From Nannocystis pusilla (GTDB taxonomy: Bacteria; Myxococcota_A; Polyangia; Nannocystales; Nannocystaceae): a stretch of DNA of 41,707 nucleotides. Position 1 is the stretch's first letter. Each line of letters starts with the position of its first letter. Below are positions 1 through 7,928 of this stretch, piece after piece. The notes under the pieces are model-generated. The model saw only the letters and a program-made list of their open reading frames with translations, did not search any database and had not been told where the DNA came from. A program made the translations under genes and the position numbers. The DNA is taken from NCBI RefSeq assembly GCF_020073745.1, contig NZ_JAIRAU010000034.1, forward strand, positions 1 through 41,707. The letters run 5' to 3'.

Positions 1-1425
1 GTGACCCGCGAATCACTCCCGCCTGTCGGCTCCGCCGGCCCCTCCGATTCACCCGCCGACCGCGAATTCGCCCGCACCACCGCGCTCGTCATCGGCGCCG
101 GCGCCAGCGGCCGCGCGGCCGCCGAGCTCATGGTCTTCCTCGGCGCCCGCGTCCGCCTCTACGACCAGAACCCCGACGCGACCGTCCCGGCCGGCGTCGT
201 CCCGCTGCTCGGCGCCGCCGACCTCCCGCCCGGGGCCCTCGCCGGCGTCGACCTCATGGTCCTGAGCCCCGGCGTCCCGCCCGCGCGGTTTCGCGCCGCC
301 CAGCAGGAGTTCGCCCCGAACGCCCGGGTCCACGGCGAGATGAGCCTCTCCCTGGCGATCGCCGCCGCCCGCTTCGGTCGCCTGCCCACCGTCCTGATCA
401 CCGGCACCAACGGCAAGAGCACCGTCACCGCCCTGACCGGCGCCCTGCTCGCGGCCGGCGGCATGCGGCCGTTCGTCGGCGGCAACCTCGGCGTCCCCCT
501 GGCCGCGGCCCTGCTCGAGCTGCTGCGCAGCGGCGCTCCCCGGCCCGACGCCCTCGTCCTCGAGTGCTCCAGCTTCCAGCTCGAGACCCTCGACCGGGCC
601 GCCACCGACGTGGCGATGGTCCTCAACATCACCCCCGACCACCTCGACCGCTATCCCACCCTCGCGGACTACGCCGCCACCAAGGCGCGCGTGTTCACCG
701 GGCTCGACGGCGGCGGCCTGGCCCTGCTCGACGCCGGCGACGGCTGGACCCCCTTCCTCCGCGAACGCGTCGGCGCCGGCCGCCTCGTCCTGGTCGACGA
801 CCCGGACGGCGCGCGCGTCCTCGGACCTGGCCCCGGGGACAGCCTCGTCCTGCCCGGCGGCGACGCCGTCCCGCGCCGCGCCCTGCCGATCCCCGGCCGG
901 CACAACAGCAAGAACGCGCTGTTCGCCCTGCTCGCCGCCCGCCACCTCGGCGTCGGCCTCGACGCCTGCGTGCGCGGCCTCGAGGGTTTCCACGGCCTGC
1001 CGCACCGCATGACCTTCGTCCGCGAGCGGGCAGGTGTCCGCTTCTACGACGACTCCAAGGCGACCAACGTCGCCAGCGTGCTCGCCAGCCTCGACGGCTT
1101 CGACCGCCCCTTCGTCCTGATCGCCGGGGGCCGGGCCAAGGGCGACGACCTCACGCCCCTGCGCGACCTCCTGCGCCGCAGCGGCCGCGCCCTGGTCGCC
1201 ATCGGCGAGTCGGCCGACGCCTTTCACGCGCTCGCCGCGGGTGTGGTCGAGGCGCGGCGGGCGACGTCGATGGCCGAGGCGGTCGAGGTCGCGGCCGCGC
1301 TCGCCGGTCCGGGCGACGCCGTGATCCTCTCCCCCGCGTGCGCCAGCTACGACTGGTTCAAGAACTACGGCGAGCGGGGCGACACCTTCGCCCGCCTGGT
1401 GCGGGCGCTGTCTGCGGAGAAGTGA
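1..1425 (+). CDS. murD: UDP-N-acetylmuramoyl-L-alanine--D-glutamate ligase (MurD)
   Basis: Cytoplasmic ATP-dependent ligase that adds D-glutamate to UDP-MurNAc-L-Ala in peptidoglycan precursor synthesis. Seen in sequence: an N-terminal nucleotide-binding GAGASG (about residues 32-37), the Mur ATP loop GTNGKS (135-140), the central-domain motif NITPDHLDRY (about 210-219), HNSKNA (about 301) and DDSKATN (about 350) in the C-terminal domain. The length of 474 aa fits MurD, which usually has 440-480. The reading frame starts with GTG at the first base of the window, so the true start could lie upstream; about 27 residues precede the Rossmann motif, slightly long for the family. The next gene starts 12 bp after the stop and is probably cotranscribed. 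No other mur/fts genes are visible here, but a cell-wall cluster may lie upstream. The family call is secure; the 5' end is not. Confidence 0.95.
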   Translation: MTRESLPPVGSAGPSDSPADREFARTTALVIGAGASGRAAAELMVFLGARVRLYDQNPDATVPAGVVPLLGAADLPPGALAGVDLMVLSPGVPPARFRAAQQEFAPNARVHGEMSLSLAIAAARFGRLPTVLITGTNGKSTVTALTGALLAAGGMRPFVGGNLGVPLAAALLELLRSGAPRPDALVLECSSFQLETLDRAATDVAMVLNITPDHLDRYPTLADYAATKARVFTGLDGGGLALLDAGDGWTPFLRERVGAGRLVLVDDPDGARVLGPGPGDSLVLPGGDAVPRRALPIPGRHNSKNALFALLAARHLGVGLDACVRGLEGFHGLPHRMTFVRERAGVRFYDDSKATNVASVLASLDGFDRPFVLIAGGRAKGDDLTPLRDLLRRSGRALVAIGESADAFHALAAGVVEARRATSMAEAVEVAAALAGPGDAVILSPACASYDWFKNYGERGDTFARLVRALSAEK

Positions 1426-1437
1426 TACACCGCCCGC

Positions 1438-2295
1438 ATGCGGCTCGACAGCGTGCGCGGCAACACCCAGAGGCTCGACGGCGGCGCGATGTTCGGCAAC
1501 GTCCCGCGGGCCATGTGGCAGCGCTGGGCCCCGCCTGACGACCTCAACCGGATCTTGCTGGCCTGCCGCTGCCTGCTGGTCCGCGACGACCGCGGCCGCA
1601 CGATCCTCTTCGAGGCCGGCATCGGCGCCTTCTTCGAGCCCAAGCTGCGCGACCGGTTCGGCGTCGTCGAGCCCGAGCACGTCCTCCTCCGCTCGCTCGC
1701 CGACCTCGGCGTCCGCCCGGACGACATCGACATCGTCGTCCTGTCGCACCTCCACTTCGATCACGCCGGCGGACTGTTGACCGCCTGGTCCGAAGGACAG
1801 GCGCCCGCCCTGGTGTTCCCGCGCGCCAGCTACGTCGTCGGCGAGGACGCCTGGCAGCGGGCCCTGCACCCGCACGCGCGCGACCGGGCCTCCTTCATCC
1901 CCGGCCTGACCGACCTGATCCTCGCCACCGGCCGGCTGGAGCGGGTCCGCGGCGAGACCAGCGAGCTGCTCGGCCCCGGCTACACCTTCACCGTGTCCAA
2001 CGGGCACACACCGGGCCTGCTGCTCGCCCGCATCGACACCCCGCACGGCCCGATCACCTTCATGGGCGATCTCGTGCCCGGCGTCCCGTGGGTCCACCTG
2101 CCCATCACCATGGGCTACGACCGCTACCCCGAGCTGCTCATCGACGAGAAGGAGGCGCTGCTCGCCCGGATCCTCGCCGACGACGGCACTGTCTTTTTCA
2201 CTCACGATCCGAATGTCGCGGCCAGCAAGCTCACCCGCGACACCAATGGCAAGTTCACCGCGACATCACCGGTCGCCGAGCTCCACTGGGTCTGA
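1438..2295 (+). CDS. MBL-fold metallo-hydrolase
   Basis: A 285-aa metallo-beta-lactamase-fold protein, probably a cytoplasmic zinc hydrolase of unknown substrate. The metal-binding signature SHLHFDHAGG lies near residues 103-112. Further metal-ligand candidates are the His of SNGHTPG (about 190), the Asp of MGDLVPG (about 211) and the His of FFTHDPN (about 252), in the order expected for the fold. There is no signal peptide. The ATG lies 12 bp after murD with no clear Shine-Dalgarno, suggesting translational coupling to murD or a slightly different start. The region between the motifs resembles the lactonase/quorum-quenching and glyoxalase-II-like branches, but nothing fixes the substrate. 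A weak hairpin followed by six T residues lies downstream, and the gene ends the murD transcription unit. Confidence 0.85.
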   Translation: MRLDSVRGNTQRLDGGAMFGNVPRAMWQRWAPPDDLNRILLACRCLLVRDDRGRTILFEAGIGAFFEPKLRDRFGVVEPEHVLLRSLADLGVRPDDIDIVVLSHLHFDHAGGLLTAWSEGQAPALVFPRASYVVGEDAWQRALHPHARDRASFIPGLTDLILATGRLERVRGETSELLGPGYTFTVSNGHTPGLLLARIDTPHGPITFMGDLVPGVPWVHLPITMGYDRYPELLIDEKEALLARILADDGTVFFTHDPNVAASKLTRDTNGKFTATSPVAELHWV

Positions 2296-2313
2296 CATCG
2301 CTGTCACATCGGG

Positions 2314-2335
2314 CGCTGTCAGAGCGACATTTTTT
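2314..2335 (+). terminator. Weak candidate intrinsic terminator after the MBL gene
   Basis: A 4-bp stem (CGCT/AGCG, loop GTCAG) is followed by ACA and six T residues, 19 bp after the MBL stop. The T run is rare in this GC-rich DNA, but the stem is short, so termination here is only a suggestion. Confidence 0.3.
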
Positions 2336-2423
2336 CACTGCGCTTCGTCGGGGCGGAGCGCGTCGCCCCGGATCACACAAGGGCCCGAGACGGCCGACGA
2401 GCGGCCGCCGCGGGGTTTCAAGG

Positions 2424-2540
2424 CTAAGCGAGCGCCAGCAGCTTCTTCTGCAACCGGCGGACCGAGCGCGGCGCCGTCATGAGGTAGTAGACGCCGGTCA
2501 GCACGTAGAGGGGCAGCTTGGAAGCATTGGGGGGGGTCAT
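2424..2540 (-). CDS. Small 38-aa putative single-span membrane protein
   Basis: Not a recognised family. The ORF encodes 38 residues beginning MTPPNASKLPLYVLTG and ending RRLQKKLLALA. The central stretch LPLYVLTGVYYLMTA is hydrophobic enough for one membrane-spanning or membrane-associated helix, followed by a basic Arg/Lys cluster as expected for a positive-inside cytoplasmic tail. A convincing Shine-Dalgarno (GGAG, 8 bp before ATG) supports translation. The stop is TAG. It lies alone in the gap between the convergent MBL and amidase genes and would be transcribed in the amidase direction, about 235 bp beyond the amidase stop. Codon third positions are mostly G/C. A chance ORF is possible, but ribosome site plus composition make a real short membrane peptide more likely than not. 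Confidence 0.55.
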   Translation of the reverse strand: MTPPNASKLPLYVLTGVYYLMTAPRSVRRLQKKLLALA

Positions 2541-2775
2541 GGCACGTTCTCCGCGATAAGGTCTTCGTCGTTGTAGCGGCACCGAGCCGCTTCATGGATC
2601 ACTCGACGTCCGACACCATGCTGATCTCGCACGCCTCGATGGTCTCTTGCAGATCACGCATCGAGATGGCGATCGGACTCAGTCCAAACGCCTGACATTC
2701 CCGTGAGCTTCCACTGAAAATTTCTGCCGGGCCGAGGTGACGGACGGCGCGGCCGGCGGCCATTTAAACAGGCCG

Positions 2776-4188
2776 TTACGACATGGCTGGAGAGACAGGT
2801 ACTCGCGGCCGCCCGGGGAACAGCGCCTCGACCTCGCGGGCGACCGCCAGGACCCGGTCCTCGCGGCCGAGCGGCCCGACGAGCTGGACCGCGATCGGCA
2901 GGCCCTCGCGCGAGCGGGCCACCGGGAGCGCGATCGCCGGCTGTCCGGTGATGTTGAACGGCGCCGTGAACGCCCCGTAGACCGCGTAGGCGCGGAACAC
3001 CGCCTCGCCGTCGGGTCCGCCCCAGGCCCCGATCGGCGGCGGTGGTCCCACCACCGCCGGCGTCAGCACCAGCTCGGCGTCACCCACCCACGCGAGCACG
3101 CGCTCGCGCAGCGCCTCGAACGCCGCGCGCGCCAGCGCCGGCGAGTTGCGCCGACCGGCCTCGACCAGCCAGCGCGTCGCCGGCTGCAACCGATGCGCGC
3201 GCACCATCGGCACGTCGGCCAGCAGGTGCTGGTAGATCGGCAGGAAGTCGTCGACCGAGCCGCGCGCCATCTCAAACTCCTCGACCCGGTGTCCCACCTC
3301 CGCCAGCGCCTTGCCGACCGCCCGCGCCGCCTCGGCCCACTGCGGCTCGGCCGCGGCGATCGGCGAGTCGACCGCCAGCTTGATCCGCAGCCGCGGCGAC
3401 GGCTCCGTCATCTGTCCGTAAGGACATGGCGGAGGAGACAGCCAGTGCGGCTTGCCGACGGTCAGCCCGGCCATCACGTCGAGCAGCGCCGTCGCGTCGG
3501 CGACCGAGCGTGCCAGCGGGCCGCAGGTGTAGAGCAAGCGGCGGTCGTCGCGGCCGAACGCGTTGGCCACCCGCCCGCGCGACGGCTTGATCCCGACCAG
3601 CCCGCAGAACGCCGAGGGGATCCGGATCGAGCCGGCGCCGTCGCTGCCCTGCGCCCACGGCAAGAGCCCGGCCGCCACCGCCGCGCCCGAGCCCCCGCTC
3701 GACCCGCCGGCCGTGCGCGACGGATCCCACGGGTTGCGCGTCGGCGGGTGCGTGTCCGGCTCCGTCACCGGCAACGCCCCGAGCTCCGACGTCGCCAGCT
3801 TCCCGAGCACGACCAGCCCCGCGCCGCGCAGCTTCGCCACCGTCGCGTCGTCGACCGGCGAGACCAGCGGCCACACCCCGTGCGAGCCCATTCGCGTCCG
3901 CGAGCCGCGGACGAAGTTCAGGTCCTTCACCCCGATCGGCACCCCGAGCAGGGGCGGCACCGAGGCGAGCGCGCCGCGCCGCGCCGCGCGGTCGAGCGCA
4001 TCGTCGGCCACCTTCGCCGCCCGCCGCGCGCGCCCGTCGAACACCGACACGAAGGCCGACAGCGCCGGGTTGAAGGCGGCGATGCGGTCGAGGTACAGCG
4101 CGACCAGCTCCTGGCTGCGGATCTCGCGGCGCCGCAGCAGGCGCGCCTGTTCGAGGGCAGATGCGTGGACGAGTTCGGCGAGCGACAT
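2776..4188 (-). CDS. Amidase-signature family hydrolase
   Basis: Amidase-signature enzyme (GatA/FAAH-like fold) hydrolysing a carbon-nitrogen amide bond; substrate unknown. The Ser-cisSer-Lys triad is visible: Lys88 in PIGVKDLN, the Gly/Ser-rich GGSSGGSGA at 161-169 with the cis-Ser at about 163-164, and the nucleophile Ser187 in GAGSIRIPSA. The 470-aa length from this start matches the family. Earlier in-frame ATGs at 4233 and 4281 exist, but the added N-terminus is Arg/Ala/Gly-rich with many A/T third positions and no good ribosome site, so the start just before LAELVHASALEQARLLRR is preferred. No gatB or gatC is adjacent, so a role in Glu-tRNA(Gln) amidotransferase is not supported. No signal peptide is seen. 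It is divergent from the HTH gene. An imperfect TGTCC/GGACA stem-loop is embedded in it. Confidence 0.85.
   Translation of the reverse strand: MSLAELVHASALEQARLLRRREIRSQELVALYLDRIAAFNPALSAFVSVFDGRARRAAKVADDALDRAARRGALASVPPLLGVPIGVKDLNFVRGSRTRMGSHGVWPLVSPVDDATVAKLRGAGLVVLGKLATSELGALPVTEPDTHPPTRNPWDPSRTAGGSSGGSGAAVAAGLLPWAQGSDGAGSIRIPSAFCGLVGIKPSRGRVANAFGRDDRRLLYTCGPLARSVADATALLDVMAGLTVGKPHWLSPPPCPYGQMTEPSPRLRIKLAVDSPIAAAEPQWAEAARAVGKALAEVGHRVEEFEMARGSVDDFLPIYQHLLADVPMVRAHRLQPATRWLVEAGRRNSPALARAAFEALRERVLAWVGDAELVLTPAVVGPPPPIGAWGGPDGEAVFRAYAVYGAFTAPFNITGQPAIALPVARSREGLPIAVQLVGPLGREDRVLAVAREVEALFPGRPRVPVSPAMS
3412..3428. repeat. TGTCC/GGACA short stem-loop inside the amidase gene
   Basis: CTGTCC-GTAA-GGACATG forms a short stem with a 4-nt loop within coding sequence (codons for CPYGQM on the minus strand). 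It is one member of a scattered family of similar hairpins; see findings. Confidence 0.6.
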
Positions 4189-4335
4189 CGGCCGCGCAGT
4201 CTTGCGCCGGCGGACCCCGCGATCAAGCTCCATCCTCGCGGAAGCGAGCCCTGAGGCGCCAGAGCCCGCCCGGGCGGCCATTGTGTGGCCGGCGCGGCTT
4301 GGGTAACGTCACCGCGGGGAACGGGGAGGGTACCG

Positions 4336-4566
4336 ATGGTCCCGCGTGGGGATAGAAAAAGCGCGAAGCCTCGCTCAGACAACGCCGCAGCGCTCGACCT
4401 GCTCACGGTCGACGAGGTCGCGAGCATGCTCAAGACCAGCCGCAAGGCCATCTATCACCGCATCAGTCGCGGCCAGATCCCCTCCGTCAGGCTCGGGCGC
4501 AGCGTCTTCATCCGCCGCAGCGACCTCGCCGCCTGCCTCGTCCCCGGCGCCTTCAACGACCCCTGA
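4336..4566 (+). CDS. Small helix-turn-helix (excisionase/MerR-like HTH_17) DNA-binding protein
   Basis: A 76-aa protein containing one winged-helix DNA-binding module of the excisionase/HTH_17 type: LLTVDEVASMLKTSRKAIY followed by HRISRGQIPSVRLGRSVFIR (about residues 22-62). In this family the N-terminal helices and the short beta-wing carrying the R-G-x-I-P motif contact DNA. The ATG at 4336 is chosen because a strong Shine-Dalgarno (GGGGAGGG) lies 6 bp upstream; an earlier in-frame ATG at 4285 lacks one. It is divergent from the amidase and convergent with the globin lipoprotein gene, with no recombinase or phage gene nearby. A free-standing regulator is therefore as likely as a recombination directionality factor. 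The target is unknown; it might regulate the divergently transcribed amidase. Confidence 0.8.
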   Translation: MVPRGDRKSAKPRSDNAAALDLLTVDEVASMLKTSRKAIYHRISRGQIPSVRLGRSVFIRRSDLAACLVPGAFNDP

Positions 4567-4626
4567 ACCCTCGCGGCCCGTCCCGGAGCTCCCCCTCTCC
4601 TCGCCGGCTTCGCCGACTCGCGGCCC

Positions 4627-6255
4627 TCACTTCGCCCGCGTCAGTCGCAGGCGCGCCAGCTGCAGCGTCGCCGTGAAGCCGCCGCAGCTGTCGCCGACGC
4701 ACACCTGCCACTCGCCCGGCGCCGGCGAGCCGGCCAGGCTCGCCAGATCGGGCCCGATCGCCGCGCCCGGGTTCGGCGTATAGCTGCAGGCGTTGTCGTC
4801 CTTGCAGATCGTCCCGTCGGTGTCGAGCCCGTCGCCCATCAGCTCCGCGTCCTTCTTGCCCTGCAGGCCGAACGTCAGCGGCGCCGCGGCGCTCAGGTTG
4901 GAGTTGTCGCCGCTGCACTGCGACCCGTCGTCGGCCGCCTCGGCCAGGCCCGGGCGGCTCACCAGCGTCACCGTCTCCGCGGCCGGCGAGATCAGCTTGA
5001 TCGTCAGGTCGCCCGCGTAGCCGGTCTGGACCCCGACCTCGACCTCGACCGCCTCGACCACGTCGAACCCGCTGGCCGGCACCGTCAGCGTCGCGCACGC
5101 CATCGACGCCGGCGTCCCGTCGTAGGCGCCGTCCTCGATCGCCGCCCCGAGGTCGACCTCCGCGAACTCGTCGACCTCGGTCACCCCCGGGCAGTCCTCG
5201 GGGTCGACCACCATCTCCGGGCACAACGGCTCGAGCGCCTTCTGCAGCGCCGCCGCGTCCTCGTCGTCGGCCGTGACCGTCGCCAGCGCCGCCGCCAGAT
5301 GCGACAGCATCGTCACGAAGTCCGCCGACGTGATCGGCGCCCCGCCCAGCATCTCGTTGGTCACGCCCATGTGCACCGGCTGCATCGCCCGGCACGGCGT
5401 CGCCGCGCCGACCCCCGGCTCGAGCCCCGGCGGCGGGTCCACCTCCCCGCCGTAGACCGCCGGCCCGTCGACGCCCGCCAGCTGTCTCACGAGACATGTC
5501 TCGAAGCGCACCTCATCGGCGCCGGCGAAGAACCCCGACAGCGTCGCGTCGCCCAGCACCCCTGCCAGCCACGAGTCGACCAGCGCCTGCAGGCCCGGCT
5601 TGCGACCGAGGCGCTGGTACAGCGTCGCGTCGCTCCCGGCGTCCTCGACCACCTCGGCCTCCAACGCCGCCAGCGCGCCCGTGAGCGCCGCCTTGTCGGC
5701 GTCGGTGAGCAGCGGCGCCGAGCCAGCCTGGTGGCTGTCGAGCGCCGTCGCCACGTCGGCCACGAAGTCGGCGAAGTCGATCGCCGACACCCCGAGCTCC
5801 GCGTGCGCCGCCGTCATCCCCTTGCAGGTGTAGGTCGCGCCCGGGCAGCCGGCGATCGTCGCCAGTTGGTCGACAAGGCAGTCGATGAAGCGGCCGCCGT
5901 CGAACTCGGCGTTGAGGAAGTAGGCGTTGATCCGGTCGTCGGCCACCACCGCGCCGGCGATCGCCACCGCCAGCGCCTCCGCGCCCTGGGGCCCGCCCAG
6001 GCGCAGGCACAGCTCGGCGTCGACCGTCTCGGTGGTGCTGCCGATCGTCGGCTCGCTCGCGCTCGTCGCCTCGCCCTCCGTGGTCGTGCCGACGCTCGAC
6101 GTCACCGGCGGCGCCGTCGAGTCCGTGGGCCCGCCCGAGGTCGTCGTCGTCGACGACCCCTCCGAGGTCGTCGGCTCACCTGTCGGTTGGGCCAGGTCAT
6201 CGGCGCAGCCGGCGACCAGCGCGAGGACGAGGACACGCGCGGCGGTGGACGGCAT
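4627..6255 (-). CDS. Exported lipoprotein with two truncated-globin-like domains and a C-terminal P-domain
   Basis: A 542-aa predicted lipoprotein. The signal peptide MPSTAARVLVLALVAGC ends in lipobox VAGC (Cys17). A Ser/Thr/Gly-rich tether follows (about 25-78). Domain 1 (about 81-172) resembles group 1 truncated hemoglobin: LCLRLGG, RINAYF, the Cys-rich TYTCKGM and candidate proximal heme His151 in MTAAHAELGV. Domain 2 (about 211-325) repeats the pattern: LYQRLGRKPG, LSGFFAG and His295 in MQPVHMGVT, with an insertion before the His. Residues about 365-540 resemble the P/proprotein-convertase domain (GDLTIKLISPAAETVTLVS; C-terminal WQVCVGDSCGG), usually a beta-sandwich on secreted proteins. 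The ORF opens 14 codons earlier with TTG, but the ATG at 6255 gives the signal peptide. Extra cysteines (83, 126, 137, 144, 254, 288) would suit an oxidising location. Heme binding is inferred, not shown. Confidence 0.8.
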   Translation of the reverse strand: MPSTAARVLVLALVAGCADDLAQPTGEPTTSEGSSTTTTSGGPTDSTAPPVTSSVGTTTEGEATSASEPTIGSTTETVDAELCLRLGGPQGAEALAVAIAGAVVADDRINAYFLNAEFDGGRFIDCLVDQLATIAGCPGATYTCKGMTAAHAELGVSAIDFADFVADVATALDSHQAGSAPLLTDADKAALTGALAALEAEVVEDAGSDATLYQRLGRKPGLQALVDSWLAGVLGDATLSGFFAGADEVRFETCLVRQLAGVDGPAVYGGEVDPPPGLEPGVGAATPCRAMQPVHMGVTNEMLGGAPITSADFVTMLSHLAAALATVTADDEDAAALQKALEPLCPEMVVDPEDCPGVTEVDEFAEVDLGAAIEDGAYDGTPASMACATLTVPASGFDVVEAVEVEVGVQTGYAGDLTIKLISPAAETVTLVSRPGLAEAADDGSQCSGDNSNLSAAAPLTFGLQGKKDAELMGDGLDTDGTICKDDNACSYTPNPGAAIGPDLASLAGSPAPGEWQVCVGDSCGGFTATLQLARLRLTRAK

Positions 6256-6392
6256 CGCCTCATCTTTGCACGAAGCCCGCACGCGCGCCGCCGGCAAAGC
6301 CTTCGTGCTGCCCCCGCTCGCTGCGTCGGCCGGCCGCCCGGCCTTCCGACTCGCGAATCAAATTCAATTCGCGGCCCCCGCCGCCGCGGCGC

Positions 6393-7244
6393 TCAGCCGG
6401 CGGCCACCAGCAGCGGCGCCGACGCCCGCGAGCGTTCGCGCCGCATGTCGCGGAACACCAGCGCGTAGTGGGCCCGGTCGGCGTGGACCCGGAGCCAGGC
6501 GTCGAGGCTCGGCTGCACCTGCGCGTCGAGCATCTGCCGCATCGCCGCCACCACGCTGTCGTGCAGCTCGGGCGGCGTCAAGAACCCGTCCATGTAGCGG
6601 ACCAGCGCGGGGGCCTTGACCGCGCTCTGCTCGCGCAGCCCGAGCCACTTGTCGCTCGTGAACTCGACCGACGAGTCGCAGTGATCGGCGACCAGGCGGG
6701 CCAGCTGCGCCCAGTCGCCCTCCTCGGCGAGCTTGCGGATCTGCGTCCCGATCAGCGCGAACACGTCGGGGTGGATCGCCAGGATCTCGTGCGTCGGCTC
6801 GGCCGACAGCCACAGGTCGGGCTCCTCGACGAACACCGCGCCGACCAGGCCCGAGGCCAGCGGCAGGGCGCAGGTCAGGTGCTGCAGCCCGAAGCTGATC
6901 GCCCGCCAGCGGTCGCGGATCTCGTGCTGCCACAGCGTGTTGACCAGCGGGGCCAGCTGGTCGGGCGCGGCCATCATGCGCGCTACCCGGCGCTGGCTCG
7001 TCCCGATCGTCGGCCGGTACGCCTCGTGGACGCGCGGCTGGCTGAACAGCAGGCGCCACTCTCCGCTCAGCAGCTCGATGCGACGGAAGTCGCGCCCGAT
7101 CAGGTCCAGGACCTGTTCGCGGCTGGCCGTGGCCAGTTGGTGCAGCAAGACCTCCTCGATGTCGAGGTAGCGCTCGCTGCGTATGAGGTACGCGTGGCAG
7201 CGCAAGGCGCAAACGCTACCAGATTTGCCGCCCGACCTCAGCAT
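6393..7244 (-). CDS. Hypothetical protein, 283 aa, no recognised domain
   Basis: I do not recognise a family. The protein is soluble-looking and mainly helical, with no signal peptide or membrane span. It contains regularly spaced hydrophobic helices (for example YLDIEEVLLHQLATASREQV near residues 26-45), a Trp/His-containing stretch LVNTLWQHEIRDRWRAI in the middle, and an Arg-rich C-terminus (RDMRRERSRAS). The ATG at 7244 is chosen because GAGGT lies 5-6 bp upstream; an in-frame ATG 24 codons earlier has no ribosome site and adds an Arg/Gly-rich segment. Third-position GC is high throughout, supporting real coding. It lies 137 bp before the globin lipoprotein on the same strand, so the two could share a transcript. 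The helix-rich layout could suit a protein-protein interaction role, but no function is claimed. Confidence 0.7.
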   Translation of the reverse strand: MLRSGGKSGSVCALRCHAYLIRSERYLDIEEVLLHQLATASREQVLDLIGRDFRRIELLSGEWRLLFSQPRVHEAYRPTIGTSQRRVARMMAAPDQLAPLVNTLWQHEIRDRWRAISFGLQHLTCALPLASGLVGAVFVEEPDLWLSAEPTHEILAIHPDVFALIGTQIRKLAEEGDWAQLARLVADHCDSSVEFTSDKWLGLREQSAVKAPALVRYMDGFLTPPELHDSVVAAMRQMLDAQVQPSLDAWLRVHADRAHYALVFRDMRRERSRASAPLLVAAG

Positions 7245-7928
7245 GAAGACCTCGGGTCGTGAGCCCCGACCGCGGCCCGGTCGCTCACCGTGGTTTTCCC
7301 GGCGAACGGCCGCCATCGCCGCCGCAACCGCCGTGCGCGCGGACGACGGCGCCGCTGCCCCGCGCCCGGCGCGACGCCCGGCCCGGCATTGCCACGGGGG
7401 CGGCCGTGCAAATCACCGCCATACCGGGAGATCGCACATCCGCGCATCGCCTCCCACCGCGGCGAGCCCGCCCGGCCGGTCACATGTCCATGCGGACATG
7501 CTCCCAAGTTCCCGTCCTCGACATGCCCGATCCGACATGTCCTGAACATCACCCACGCGCTCGCGGCGACCGCAGCGCCCCGAGCGTCCTCGGCCACGCC
7601 AGCCCCCGACCACGCATCGCCCCGCCCCGACGCGTCACGCCACCCTCCGACGCGGCGGTCCGTCCACGACATGCCCCCTCGCTGCACCCGCAACACCCGA
7701 GCATCCTCAAGCCGCGACCAGCGGCCCCCGCCTCGACGCGAACCACGGCGCGGTCGCTCGACCTCCGTACGGCGGTCCAAACACGGCATGTCTCTTGTAA
7801 CATGTCCCATAAGCCATCCACGCCTGAGCCGCGCGGCGCCGCGGCTCGCCCGCCAGCGCCGCCCCGGCAGCTGTCGCGGCCGGTGGCGGCGCGAAGCCCT
7901 CGCGCGAGCCCGGCGAGCAGGCCGCCGC
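7245..7928. other. Non-coding stretch with several short inverted repeats
   Basis: No credible gene: the open frames on both strands are Arg/Pro/Ala-rich, mutually overlapping, and lack ribosome sites. The segment holds a perfect CATGTCC/GGACATG hairpin at 7483-7500, related half-sites near 7522-7541, and an ACATG/CATGT pairing at 7788-7805. Positions 7882-7908 loosely resemble the 3' end of the panE-like gene at 26.8 kb. The upstream region of the minus-strand gene at 7244 lies here. Confidence 0.6.
7483..7500. repeat. Perfect CATGTCC/GGACATG stem-loop
   Basis: CATGTCC-ATGC-GGACATG, a perfect 7-bp stem with a 4-nt loop in non-coding DNA; the best-formed member of the dispersed stem-loop family. 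Confidence 0.75.

Noticed and set aside
49..2205. A 718-codon antisense open frame over murD and the MBL gene
   Set aside because: It is a shadow created by the GC-skewed codon usage of the two real genes: low-complexity Gly/Ala/Val/Asp composition, no motifs, no ribosome site.
2350..2369. GGGGCG/CGCCCC hairpin considered as a terminator
   Set aside because: GC palindromes this short are common in such DNA and no T run follows it.
2599..2763. A 54-codon minus-strand ORF after the amidase gene, ending in a DLQET/EIS-like acidic stretch reminiscent of RiPP leader peptides
   Set aside because: Third-position GC is only ~70%, there is no ribosome site, and no maturation enzyme lies nearby; the leader-like look is too weak to call.
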